Assembly (NCBI GenBank): GCA_032622095.1
Contig: CP136064.1
Location: 275,179,614-275,243,613 of the forward strand
Source of the DNA: Siphonodentalium dalli
Lineage: Eukaryota; Mollusca; Scaphopoda; Gadilida; Siphonodentaliidae
Direction of reading: 5' to 3'
DNA length: 64,000 nucleotides
The position numbers and the translations under genes are program-made. The first letter of the stretch is position 1; the number at the start of each line of letters is the position of its first letter. Shown here piece after piece: positions 11,657 to 22,913 of this stretch. Under the pieces are notes generated by a model. It worked only from the letters and a program-made list of their open reading frames with translations, was not told the origin of the DNA and did not search any database.

Positions 11657-12310
11657 GGAAGTGGCCCGATTAATATTCCAATGACCATACATTCTATATG
11701 TGTTTCTTCGACTCTTCTACGGCATCACCTTTTGTCGCCTTATTTCGAGGGCTGAGTCAACTATACACAAAACAATATTTCAATTAATAAATTGTGTACG
11801 GTGTATTCAACAAGTTGGTCACTGACCAACATTCGCGATTGCATCATCAATTAAAAAAACTAAATAAAATTCAAATACACATCGCATGAAAAATTCTTCA
11901 CCGACCTGTCTGTATATGACCGGCAGAACCCGCTGTCACTGCAAATAAATAAATATGGTCCACATTACTTTCAAGCTTTCCATTGGGACATACAAATGCG
12001 TTACTGAAAATATGAGATGAATTTGTATAACAACCAGTTGTTTAGTCTGTGTTTGTTTGAGCACAACACTACATACGTGCCATCAAACATGTTCTATATA
12101 AATACTATGTATTATTCGAGGGGTGCAGAGAATGGATATCGTATCTCTAACATTGGTATTTGCCCTTCATATTAAAGATGGTCTATCTCTTCCTAAATAC
12201 TTTTTATATAACAAAAAAGTTGGTCACTCTTCTTTTAAATATTTTGGAGCAAACTTTTGAAATTTACAACCACCAAATTTTAACTTTATAGAAGGCGTTC
12301 ACATATTTAA

Positions 12311-12520
12311 CCCTTTCTAATCTAAAGCATCATTGACGAATAGTTATCCCATAGGAAATGTTCAGATAATAATAAACATTTCCCTCAACAAATAGGACTC
12401 AATCTTTACTTCAATATATGTTGTCTGCTTAAATTACATGTACATCCCTACCAATCAATAACAAACCATGCCGATGTACTCTTTATAACTTACTGGTTGA
12501 ATCCATTTAGAAGTCAATAA
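12311..12520 (-). mobile_element. MITE2 (TTAA type), copy 1
   Basis: TTAA at 12307-12310 is followed by ccctttctaa and the family sequence aaagcatcattga, then ttatcccataggaaatgttc. The copy is reversed relative to the one at 13265 and its far end is worn. It lacks part of the central palindrome. Confidence 0.65.
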
Positions 12521-12577
12521 ACAGTACATTGAAGAGTTTGAGCATCGATACTTTATATACTATTTCTAGTTCGATAA

Positions 12578-12889
12578 CAAACGCCATGTAGCGCCCTCTC
12601 CGTTATCACTGCGATAGGTCACTGCCACAGGGGTGGTACTTTGCGGACCGATACATCTATTGTTACGTATCGTCGGAACTATATTTAGTCACCTATTATC
12701 TTATTTTGACCACCACAAGTTTGCAATAATTGTAATTAGTTCGGTGTTGATAAATATGAATTGATCCAGTCATAGACAATTTTAATCCTAAAACATAAGA
12801 ACTAAGATCATGTTAGAAATACTTACTAAATGTCCTTGTGGCAGTGGTATCTCAGCGGAGCGATGGGAGATGACTCTGCCTGGAGTTTG
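12578..12889 (-). mobile_element. Mutator-like MITE, copy 2, with 9-bp target duplication
   Basis: This is an inverted homologue of 6777-7093. It is bounded by a perfect 9-bp direct repeat, GTTCGATAA, at 12569-12577 and 12890-12898. The terminal words CAAACGCCATG and CTGCCTGGAGTTTG are imperfect inverted repeats. Two copies with independent 9-bp duplications define the element ends firmly. Confidence 0.85.
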
Positions 12890-12959
12890 GTTCGATAACT
12901 TCGAGTTTTAACATCGGTGGAGGCAACCCGTGTGCACGTGGGCATTATTACAATCACGT

Positions 12960-13130
12960 GCCAGTGCATTCTCTTATATATGTGAGTCTACCATAGGGAT
13001 CCTCACATATATAAGAGAATGCACTGGCTTACAAGGTCAAGGTAAATATTGTTAGGCCAATGTATTTTCTTATATATGCGAGGTTCCCTTTGGAGACTCG
13101 ATTATATACATGTAAGAGGATGCATTGACG
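12960..13130. repeat. paired hairpins, copy 3 (old, diverged)
   Basis: The first hairpin (12960-13028) keeps its arms with substitutions (gccagtgcattctc). The second (13056-13130) is strongly eroded. The terminal sequences of the TTAA MITE are not recognisable around it, so this is an older copy. Confidence 0.75.
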
Positions 13131-13264
13131 CACTGTTTTAGGAAGCTCCAGTCATGGAAGGATTAAGGAGTGAGTTTGATGGGATATTCTGAGTGTATGT
13201 TTTTTTCATATTCAGAACTGGAATAATACCGTCATTATATCTGATGAATTTTATCTAATTTTAA

Positions 13265-13505
13265 CCCTTTCTATAATAAATTGATTCTCCCAGTCAGTTA
13301 AAGGGTGTACATTGGAATGGTCTAGTATCGATTTGGAAGGATGTTAATGTGATAAAAATCAGACGGGAGATAAATAGAAATGCAGACGCAGTCATATTTA
13401 TTGATGGAAATATTCAGATAATAAGTTCAACGAACGTTTGTTGAACTTATCTGAACATTTCCTATGGGATAACTACTCGTCAATGATGTTGCAGTATAGA
13501 TAGGG
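13265..13505 (+). mobile_element. MITE2 (TTAA type), copy 2
   Basis: TTAA at 13261-13264 precedes CCCTTTCTATAATAAA. The far end reads gtatagatagggt, a worn inverted copy. The centre holds a palindrome (ggaaatattcagataa to ttatctgaacatttcc, about 13407-13461) around ttcaacgaacgtttgttgaa. The flanking phrases agacgggagataaa and catttcctatgggataacta recur in the other copies. No coding capacity. Confidence 0.8.
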
Positions 13506-14150
13506 TATATATTCTTAAATGTCAAATATTATGCTGGGAAACTGGATACATAAATGCGATATATTATATTGTAACCTCACTAATACGATGATGTCCTTCA
13601 TTTCAGGTAGCAGGACCACACTGGACATAAGTGAATAACAGTATAATTGTGTCATCCTGGGTCGTATGTAATGCATATGTACCATGTATTTAGATAAAAT
13701 ACTAACCTGATCTTATCTTATCTTATCAGAGGATAGTGTCTGAATAAATCGTGACCGCATTAGTTCGCCCAAACGAATCTTACCTTTACCCATAAGAGTT
13801 ATAGACCATTTGTAACAATATCTGCACCGATTGCTGCAAAGCGACCCGATTTTTGTAACAATGTGCGCAGCTATTATTATATTATTATTAGCTATTATTA
13901 GATTATGGACAATGATTTTTGTATGAAAGTGGTCCCTGTGGATAATTAAATTATGAGAATAATCAACTATATTATGGCATGTATTGTGAGAGATTAACTA
14001 CTAGTATTACATTAACATCGTGAATATTCAGCGACTGGCAAATCACAAGAATTTTCAAAATATACTACTCATAAACAATGCTAACGTGCTTATGGAAAAG
14101 CTATATACACGCAGAAGAATTATACGAATGCAGCTTAAGGGTACGTTCGT
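13506..14150. other. no gene recognised
   Basis: A+T-rich, with a short (att)n-like patch near 13870-13910. Nothing else is supported. Confidence 0.4.
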
Positions 14151-14154
14151 CCAC

Positions 14155-14275
14155 TGGCAAGTTTGCACGGCAGTTGTTGTAGGCATTTTCTCATAGAAAA
14201 CCCAATGGTGTCAGAATATGAACGGCAACATCCACATAAAATATGCATTTTTAGCAAAGGTAACGACATGAGAAG
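14155..14275 (+). repeat. fragment of the CACTGGCAAG inverted-repeat element
   Basis: The sequence from cactggcaagtttgcacgg onward (catagaaaacccaatggtgt, aatatgaacgg) matches one arm of the element at 42249-42612. The other arm is absent. Confidence 0.6.
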
Positions 14276-14336
14276 TAACATTTCGATAGTTCCACATGTA
14301 ATGGTGCTAATAACCTATTGCCTTAACCCTTTACCC

Positions 14337-14718
14337 AACAGAAGGGCCCTGTGCCAATGCATTCTCTTATATATGCGAGTCGACCATAGGTCGCCTCGCA
14401 TATATAAGAGAATGCATTGGCTTAACACATTAAAAATTATAAAATTGTTAAAGAATGTAAGACAAAATGGTAAAAAGTGTTAAAAAAAGATTTTTTTTAG
14501 GCCAATGCATTCTCTTATATATGCGAGGCGACCTATGGTCGACTCGCATATATAAGAGAATGCATTGGCACAGGGCATAACTGTAACCATCACAATGTGG
14601 TCAATGAGCCGGTTCCAATGATACCCATATTTGTATGGTTCTATTGAGACAGACCGAAGATATTTTAGGCTGTTGAAGCTTTATTTGGCCGGTTTTGGCC
14701 GGTTTGTTGGCTAAAGGG
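14337..14718 (-). mobile_element. TTAA-type MITE with double hairpin (family 1), copy b
   Basis: The target duplication TTAA lies at 14333-14336 and 14719-14722. The terminal inverted repeats are CCCTTTACCCAACA on the left and TGTTGGCTAAAGGG on the right. The hairpins are 14353-14421 and 14501-14569, separated by 79 bp of A/T-rich spacer. The copy is reversed relative to those at 8.8 and 37.4 kb. On its right side it contains the tract with ccaatgatacccatattt and the ggccggttttggccgg repeat. Confidence 0.9.
14353..14569. repeat. paired 69-bp hairpins, copy 4
   Basis: Both hairpins are perfect in their 27-bp outer arms and reverse complements of each other. The A/T-rich spacer is shared in inverse orientation with the copy at 37583-37799. 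Confidence 0.95.
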
Positions 14719-14724
14719 TTAAAT

Positions 14725-16270
14725 GACCTGTATAATTTATTTTTACATATTATTATTACATACACACAGACACAAGGTATGGGATGACAAGTGCTGTCAC
14801 TTACAGTAACATCCTCTCCCTATTGTCAAAACACTAAATATATACAAACTAAACGCTGACAAGAGCAAGGAAATATGTTATAACAATATAGCTATGTACA
14901 AGTAATGACAACTAACAGTAGAAAGAACTGATGGATTGTTTCACATGTTATGTATGAGAGAAGGAAGAGTGACACAACAAACACGCGATAGAGGTACTGA
15001 AATTAAACAAACGGTAGGAAGGATGGAGAAAAAGAGAAAATTAATATATGTCGTTTATTCATCCTTTGCATCGTCCATAGAGCACATGAGTGTGTTTGCA
15101 CTAATCCCGTGGTCATATTCATTTATTGGTTGCATAATTATATTCTGTTGATATAAAAAGAGATGGTACTATAAATGGCCGGATTTAGTCTACAATACCC
15201 CTTTAAGGTCTTATCTTAACATACCTGGTTGTTGAGAATGTGTTTCTTGTCAGGTATTGTTACCACATCCATTATATAGACCCGTATGGTCCTCAGCACG
15301 ATTCAATATAATTATGACAATTAAGGAGACACCCAAGAACAATGATAATGCAGGCGTTTTAACAATGTCTGCACTGATGGCTGTAACCTTCATTGGGATC
15401 ATTTGGCAACAATTTGCGCAGCTGCTATTAGAATTTGGTCAATTATCTATATATCGGTAAATTGTCCCATGCAGTAGGCAATGAAATTGTCGTGAATTGT
15501 ATCGGCGGCATGTTATGGGAAATAATGAAAGCACATTTGCACTGCAGTTTATATTGTGATAAGGATGCACCGGAAAGCTATTTGTGGTTGTCAGCGGTTG
15601 GCACAATAATATATATATTTGTTTTTAATATTTTTTTATTTTTTTTATTTTACCATCTAGAATTACCGAGATGGTCAAGAAAGTCCGATAGAAATTGTAA
15701 TGGTATGTTACATTTCCCCATCGTGTACACACATGTATACCTATAACACGACTGGCACAATAATATGTTCGAGATCGTTCTCTGCTACTCATTATGTGAG
15801 TTGATTCTGAAACCATGGTGTGTCCTTAAACTGTATACACCATGTAGCCACAATGAGGAGAAGCACGTTTTGATACGTCCAGCCAAAATGTCAAGAGAGT
15901 TTCAACAAAGAATTTCTAGTTATCTATCTGGCGAGAAATCAAGGAATTTCACAAATAATCATTTTCATTGTATATAGAATCTGACTAATTGTTAAGAGAC
16001 GACAAAACAATGGATTTTTATAAATTTGAGAGGTTGGAAATATTATTTTCTTTTTTGTTGTCCTTTTCGGTAACAAGAACTGCTAGAATATTTAATAATT
16101 TCACACAACAATCCAATCACCAATTAAGTCATTGTATTTTCTCCACGAGAGGAGGCTTCATTTGTATCATAATGTTGAGCTAGATTTGTAATTGCATAAA
16201 ATAGCATCATACCCCATTATATTATAATGAAGAATAAAGTAGTCACAAATATTCGACCCCAATGAAAACA
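14725..16270. other. no gene; one dispersed-repeat copy
   Basis: At about 15085-15205 lies a roughly 110-bp dispersed repeat (from tttgcactaat to acccctttaag) also found at about 27475-27580 and 58795-58910. The rest is A/T-rich sequence with only short open frames that I do not recognise. Confidence 0.45.
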
Positions 16271-16279
16271 GATGTGTAT

Positions 16280-16790
16280 ATGCTGTGTGGACCACCCAAG
16301 CAGGGATCAATCAACTGGATTTATGACTCAATGTTAAGAGGTATTGTGATCAGTTTAACTTGGTTATGAAACAATAAAACCCACAACTCATCCCAGCCCA
16401 AAGTTTGATTGATCTACAGGAATGACATAAACAATCTCGAATATAGAACATTGCCTTTCTAAATGAAAATAATTATTAAATTTCACAGATCAAGTATAAT
16501 TAAGTCTCCTCTCATGATCTTCAGATATGATATATGAACTGCACTTTTGAAAAAAATATATTTTACAGAAGTTCTTGGTACCTAAAAAAAAGTTAAATTT
16601 TAAATACTTTTCACGCCATAACAGTAAAGTAAATGCTCGGATCGATACAAGTCGGATAAAAGCGCCATTTTTTAGTATCTTGTAGGACAGCATCTGTAGT
16701 CTAGGAATTTTCTCAAGAACCAACTTTTTGACCGACGCAGAGCCGAGATTCAAGATGGCGTCCAAGATGGCCGCCGGTTTGACGGTGGTA
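16280..16790 (-). repeat. dispersed repeat, copy shared with 59.3 kb
   Basis: Read on the minus strand, this matches 59340-59830 on the plus strand. Shared phrases include gaggagacttaat, ttattttcatttagaaagg and ttcataaccaagttaaa. A minus-strand open frame (91 codons, 16765-16490) and a plus-strand frame at 59421-59621 share the ending CSSYI...EDxERRLN, but both look like chance frames in a repeat. The element class is unknown. Confidence 0.6.
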
Positions 16791-17940
16791 CACCTAATGG
16801 TTTTGCTTCTCGATTTGATACGGTAAACATAACGAATTCCCCCACATTATCTAAGAATGGTGTTTATGGAATAACAACCGCGACCTTTAGTTGAAAAATG
16901 GCCCCAATTATTGAAGATGGATGCCAAAATGGCGGCCAAAACATGAGAAATTGTGTTTTTTCCTTACTTTTTTATTAAATACTTTACAATTTTCGTGATA
17001 ATATAAGAGAAGATATCAACAATGTGTTCATTATTCGATGAAAGAGTTATGCACATTAAAGGCGAAGTGGTTTTGTTCGTACTGGTAAAAATGTGAGGTA
17101 GAATATGTGCTATATAAAATGAAATTATTCTCAGACTGGGTTTCTTTCAGTAAATGCTTAATAACCAACCATGAATGACACTGATGTCATCAATTCTATT
17201 TACGACACTACTATATGGTATGGATCAATTAAATACAAATTTGAATGTCGAGATATTTACAAATAAAATATCAATTTAGTAGTGGATTTACCACGAAATT
17301 ATGAAACACTAAATGACAGACCAATACTCATCAAACCCAATTTGTTTCTAAAAAAAAACAAGAACATGTGGAAGGTATTCTGCAACATATCTTCACCATC
17401 AGGCCTCGTATTCAAATTACCAATACTTAAATTAAGTGTTTTATGTCCAATTAAACACAACATGATTGAAGCTTATAATCGAAGGCATATTTGAGGTCGG
17501 AATAAGAAATAATATTATTTCCTTGTAATATATAGTGTCCTCAATTATTCCAGCAACAGAACATGAAACAATCATGCGAATAGCCCAGATTCAATAATAT
17601 ATACATTAGTGCAATGTATTGCATATATATATATCCATATGTATAATTTTGTGTGTTATATTGTTGCTGGTATATACTCCAGGGGGGGGGGCATGTGGTG
17701 GTAAGATAGGATCAGTAAATTTGAAAATGCCCTTTCTTTTACTAAATTGAATTGAACAATTCACTGCTCACAACCACATGTGCACAACTCCGTACATGGA
17801 AGTTTGCTTTTTGAACATTTGCACCTGGAATAAACCGATTTGCAAACACAACTAATCAACTATGTGCACACTCTAGCCACTTCCGTGATTGTCATCCATA
17901 CAGGAACAAAAGAATCATCAATACATTTCCACTCGAAGGA
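16791..17940. other. no gene recognised
   Basis: It contains ATGGCGGCC-type phrases at about 16925, an (at)n patch near 17625 and a run of nine G near 17683. No supportable gene. Confidence 0.4.
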
Positions 17941-17942
17941 GT

Positions 17943-18672
17943 CACACTTGGGGAATCTGTTTCATCAGAACGATTCTAACACCCTTCCGGTTCCGTCTCT
18001 ATCAAATTAAGTTCCGACTCTTTCGCGATTTGTCAAAAAATATTCGAAGTTTTGATAGGCTGTTTATACACTGAATGTCAGCACAGAAAGTATTCTCCAA
18101 TAACAATCAACAGATTAGGTCTTTGAACGTGCTTATTGATGATAGTAATGCAAAATCGGTTGGTTGTGGTGAACATTTAGAGACGTGCGTTTGTGTGTAT
18201 TTCCCACGAGAATTAATTGGCAGTTCGATGCTCAGATTTTCAGCCTTATCATATTTACATTGGGCTGGAACTTGTCAGGTTTTATGATTGAACATTAGGT
18301 ATTACAGTGTCCTGGTGTTCGATCATACAACGAGACATGTTCCAGCCCAACTAAAGTGTCAAGGCCGATAAACTTATCAAATTGCTGCTTAATTTACATA
18401 GGAAATGCACACAAACGCATTATGCCTCTAAGTGTGCACAAATATAGCTGATTTCGCATTACAATCATCAATAAGCACGAGCAAAGACCTAATCTACGGA
18501 TATTTGTTTAGAAAATAGTTCTGTTTTTACATTTAGTGTATATTAAAATGGCGGTCAAAACTTTTGAAAATATTTGTTTTAAATAGCGAAAGAGTCGGGA
18601 CTTAGTTCGATAGAGACGGAACCGCAAAGGCGATATAATCGATTCTTGTGAAACAGTTTCCCCCAGTGAGTC
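17943..18672. mobile_element. foldback element, arms about 340 bp
   Basis: The left arm (about 17943-18285) and right arm (about 18330-18672) are imperfect inverted copies. Matching words include ccggttccgtctctatc against gatagagacggaacc, gactctttcgc against gcgaaagagtc, and ttattgatgat against atcatcaataa. Only some 50 bp separate the arms. There is no convincing coding sequence or target duplication. Confidence 0.75.
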
Positions 18673-18738
18673 AGGTGCTGGAAACATTGCATCTATTATG
18701 GGGCTTACAGTCCATATACCAGCCTGATATATAGAGGA

Positions 18739-18858
18739 TATCCACACTTTTTCAGTGGATATGGGTTATATCTCATTCGTGATGACAAAACATTGAATTC
18801 AAATGTTTTGTCATCACGAATGAGATTTAACCCATATCCACTGAAAAATTGTGGATAT
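18739..18858. repeat. 120-bp near-perfect palindrome
   Basis: The two halves (tatccacactttttcagtgg and onward) meet at GAATTC near 18795 and match with only a couple of mismatches over about 55 bp each. As RNA or extruded DNA this would be a long hairpin. Confidence 0.9.
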
Positions 18859-18860
18859 TC

Positions 18861-19047
18861 TGTTTATTATATACTTTAGTTACTTGCATATGGCCTCCAA
18901 TGAATGTCAATACATAAGAAATTTTAAGTTGACACATTACGCCCAAAAAATAGTCCCATATTTAAAACACTCAATAAGTATATATTTTGTTTTTATTATA
19001 TACTTTCGTTACTTGCCGATGTCCCCCAATGAATGTCAGTACATGAT
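18861..19047 (+). repeat. direct duplication, offset about 128 bp
   Basis: A block beginning ttattatatacttt and containing ccaatgaatgtca occurs at about 18862-18922 and again at about 18990-19047. Confidence 0.75.
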
Positions 19048-20110
19048 GTGTGCAGGAAATCATTCACTATGAAGTATAACCTGACTACACACATGAGGAT
19101 CCATACGGCGCAATACTACCAGTGAGATATCGATATCTCACTAGTGGGATATCACTTATATCTCACTGCTAAAACCTTATAATTCATGGGCAAGTATATA
19201 ATAAATACTAGTAGCACGATTTCCGTTGGTGGTAACTGTTCATGTGCACGGCCTTTGCTGAACATTTAATGTCTAACTCCATTAACTGAGGACAGTTTCA
19301 CAGATTTGTCATAAACAATCAAGACGAAATGCTAACTCCACTCAAATAGAGGTGATGGAACATCAAGTACCACAAAAGGTTTATTTCGGCCAATTTGGCC
19401 GTTTGCTTCATGTCTGTTTTTCATCTGACGTGTGTGTCGAATAAATGATGTGGAGGATTTATGTAAATGTTAGCCCAAACTACATTTCCAAATAACGATG
19501 CTTTTGTTGTTTATTTTGAGGAATAATACCGCGTCAGATGAATTCAGCCCAAATATGTTAACAGTTGTCGTGTAAAACATTCGGCAGTAGGTTAGCGTTA
19601 TTTAGTATTTGTGGATGTCCTTTAACATGGGGAAAATAGACTACTGCGCTTGAACGAGCATGTGAATTTGTCGTTTTTAATGTATAGCAACTTGATAATC
19701 AATAACAGATGCATTCTCTGTCAAATATGGTCGCTCTATTTGCGGTATTAATTGCGGAACTTTCTAAAGTAAACTACGCGTAAACGGATACATACGGTAA
19801 ATTATAGAAGGTGCCGGAATCGGCCTAATCGCACCAGGGCCAACTCGCCCCAGTCGACGTGTGTCAATTCGGTACCTACTATAACATGTACCCCAGGATG
19901 AGTCCGGCTCGGAATACAATATGTATACGGGTGTTATATAGCGTTTTGTCCGTTGTTTCTCAATGAATATTATTGAAATTTGGTGTATATGTCCGGGCTG
20001 GGACATGGAATACAACAACGTTTGAATTGTTTTTAAATTTACAAATTTGTTGATTTTATTCATTTTTGTTTCGTTCTGAAAACACACTATAAAGTGTATA
20101 TAATATAATA
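19048..20110. other. no gene; small palindrome
   Basis: At about 19120-19178 gtgagatatc words in both orientations form a small inverted repeat. No supported gene otherwise. Confidence 0.4.
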
Positions 20111-20115
20111 ACGAA

Positions 20116-20406
20116 CACGAGACATACATAATTTATAAACTGTTAACAAAAGATAGCAAATTCAATACATGACAAAGATGACTCAGTGGAGTTTATAAAG
20201 TGAACATAAAAACATTGAGGTAAGAATCTTTTTAAGGAATGCAACTTTATTTAATGATAATAAACACATAAATTAAAATATCAAACATGAGACATACATA
20301 ATTTATAAACTGTTAACAAAAGATATCAAACTCAATACATGACAAGGATGACTCAGTGAAGTTTATAAAGTGAACATAAAAATATTAAGGTAAGAATCTT
20401 TTTAAG
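20116..20406 (+). repeat. tandem duplication, about 171-bp period
   Basis: The segment gagacatacataatttataa to gtaagaatctttttaag occurs at about 20118-20237 and 20289-20405 with few differences. The intervening A/T-rich linker is not repeated. Confidence 0.85.
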
Positions 20407-20456
20407 CATTACCAAACCGTTTAGCACAGACCACAGTCCACTTCACTCATCCGATC

Positions 20457-21780
20457 ATCACCAAACTTCATATTTATCTTGATATTGATCTATCAGATGA
20501 GAGATATCAAATATTTTTTTAATTTCATAGGAAAAAATGGTCGCCAGCGGCCATATTGCATTTACGTTATATGTTATCGCGTTATGTCGATATCTAGTAT
20601 TACTTCGAAATTTCACCTTTCCAGATTCATAATTGCTCCATTGACTGTAACAGATGAAATTATTCCCCTCTTCGGATAGAGTGTCACTGAAACTTTATTT
20701 TGTCAGACTGTCTGTATAATCACTGATTATATATGGCAATAATCTGTAATAAGATGTAGCACTATTTTATTTTATATTTACACGCAGTGCTGTTTTTATA
20801 CAACAATTTTAATCCCCCCCCCTAGTTCATCATGTGATCGACCATACATCGCGCGAGGACCTGGTTGAATTAAGGGGGGTTTTATGGATCAATTCTGTCC
20901 TCAAGCTAGATTATACTTATGACATTTAATGGCATGTTACTAACGTGGAGGGTTAGATATGCTTGAGAAACCACCACTCTTTAATTCACACCAAGTTCTC
21001 AGCTGTCATGAACCCATAGCCATGATATATGGTTTATGTTATGTATACTAGTAATATAGTTATTTTCAGTACCTTTATATACCAGTACTGTGTATAACAA
21101 TGCATATAAATTAATCAATGTATACATGTCTATTGATTCAACGGATTCAGTGGTTTTGTCCTTCAGTCTATCAAATTTGCGGGGAAAACATGGCCACAAG
21201 CAGTACACCCTGCTAAATTTCGAATTTGAATCAATTGGCGCACCCTGCAGCCAGCTTTTATTGGAGAACTTTTTCTCATGTGGATATTTTGGGTCACCGC
21301 TAGATGTGAGCCATATTTTGTTCTCAAACTGTCCTTGTGAAGACATCACTGCCAGCGGTGATCTTCAATTTTACTATTTTTATGGCTAAATAATTTGGTT
21401 GATCCTACAGACGACACCCCTTGTCCGATCGTCACCAGATTCCACAATGATCTTCTGGATAACCAGCGTGAGAGTAATCTAATTTTCCCGAATTTCGTTA
21501 AAAAACATTACCACAGGCAGCAATTTTGTATCTTACTCTTTGATCCTCTTTTGCATGACTGAATTGTTTAGCAACTGTACAGACATATCCCTCATCTGAT
21601 AGTCACCAAACTTCATATTGATCTTCGGGCTGACAACTAGATGGGAGCTATCGAATGCTTTGAATTTTTTTGGAAAACATTGTCGCCAGCAGTCATCTTC
21701 TATTTTGCTTTTTATATACATGTATATCTCTTCATGCGGATAGCCAGTATTACGTATGTACTTCAACTTTCCGCATTCCT
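20457..21780 (+). repeat. diverged repeats of one unknown family
   Basis: The phrase caccaaacttcatattgatctt, followed later by ggaaaacattgtcgccagc, or worn versions of it, recurs at about 20458, 21426 and 21602, with related sequence at about 21180-21370. The open frames here are interrupted and do not resemble known proteins. Confidence 0.5.
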
Positions 21781-21954
21781 GTCATCATTTGAAATATAAA
21801 AATTTACCTGATACATGCACCCTTCAAAATTTGTTTCGTCGTATCTATTTTAATGACCCGCATGGTAATATTGATACAGATATATTTGTCAAACATTTCT
21901 TTGTACAATATACAGGTATTTAGTTTGTAACTAAATCTAGAAATATATAATAGT

Positions 21955-22440
21955 AGCTGGTGGACCCGACTTCGTCCGGGATGTTCCCCTCTGATTTTCG
22001 GAGAATTGCGCGATTTAACCTTGAATTGACTATTTTAAAGGTGAAGGTCATGTCGGGGTCACGATTTGACCCGTCCAAAACACTCCCCGGACAAAAGTCA
22101 CGACAAAAGTACCCGTCGAAATCCGCCCGGCTTTACCCGATTTGACCTTGAATTGACAATTTTGAATGTCAAGATCAGGCCAGGGTCATGATTTGACCCA
22201 CCCGAAACACTCCTGGGACAAAAGTAACAGTAGGTATCAAATTTCGTTGAAATACTTCCGTTTTACCAGATTTGACCTTGAATTGATCCTTTTGAATGTC
22301 AAAGTCAGGTCGGGATCAAGATTTGACCCGTCCAAAATACTCCCTGGAAATAATTTCCCCTAGATATCAAATTTCGTCAAATCTGTCAGGCAGTTTTCCC
22401 GGCCATAGCTAACAGACAAACAGACAGACAAATGTCCAAA
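21955..22440 (+). repeat. retroposon-like repeat with conserved hairpin head, copy 1
   Basis: It begins tagctggtggacccgacttc and contains three tandem-like internal blocks, each with gatttgaccttgaattga and ttgacccgtccaaaa phrases. It ends in acagacaaacagacagaca. A head, repeated middle and (acag)n tail suggest a retroposed element, but the class (SINE, Penelope-like or RTE derivative) cannot be fixed by eye. Confidence 0.55.
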
Positions 22441-22446
22441 ATATAT

Positions 22447-22830
22447 ATTAGACTAGCTGATGTACTCGACTTCGTTCGGGATAGTTAGGGATTTTTTTGT
22501 GATCGCCTCCATCTGGACAGTACCCAGTATATACAGCGTCTGGCCAAACTATTGTTCAATTGGTCCAGAAACATGCCTATATCAACACGTTCGAGAACAT
22601 GGTCCCACGTGAAATTGGACCCGTCCATATTGCTCCCGGGATCGAAGTAGTCCTACACACAAATTTTTAGTCGGATCGGTCACGGTCCAGAAACATGCCT
22701 ATGAGCGAGGTCAAGTTGACACGTTAAATACCAAATTCGAGCAGTGTTCGAGTCTATAACACATACACACATGCATTCATGCATACACACATACATACAC
22801 ACAGACAGGTGTTTCAAAATGTATAATCGA
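22447..22830 (+). repeat. retroposon-like repeat, copy 2
   Basis: A second head (tagctgatgtactcgacttc) starts directly after copy 1. Its middle carries ggtccagaaacatgcctat twice, and it ends in an (acac/atac)n tract with acagacagg. It is a diverged relative of 21955-22440. Confidence 0.5.
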
Positions 22831-22913
22831 TAGCTACAACAATTCTATGGTAGATAGTTCACGGCCGACCTGATGCATGCATCTTAGTTTTCTTGTTAAC
22901 TATGTTGCAGAGA

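Noticed and set aside
21955-22480. Hammerhead ribozyme in the ctgatg-headed repeat
   Set aside because: The CUGAUG word and a following stem are present, but the GAAA and third-helix sequences required for a hammerhead are missing in all three copies.
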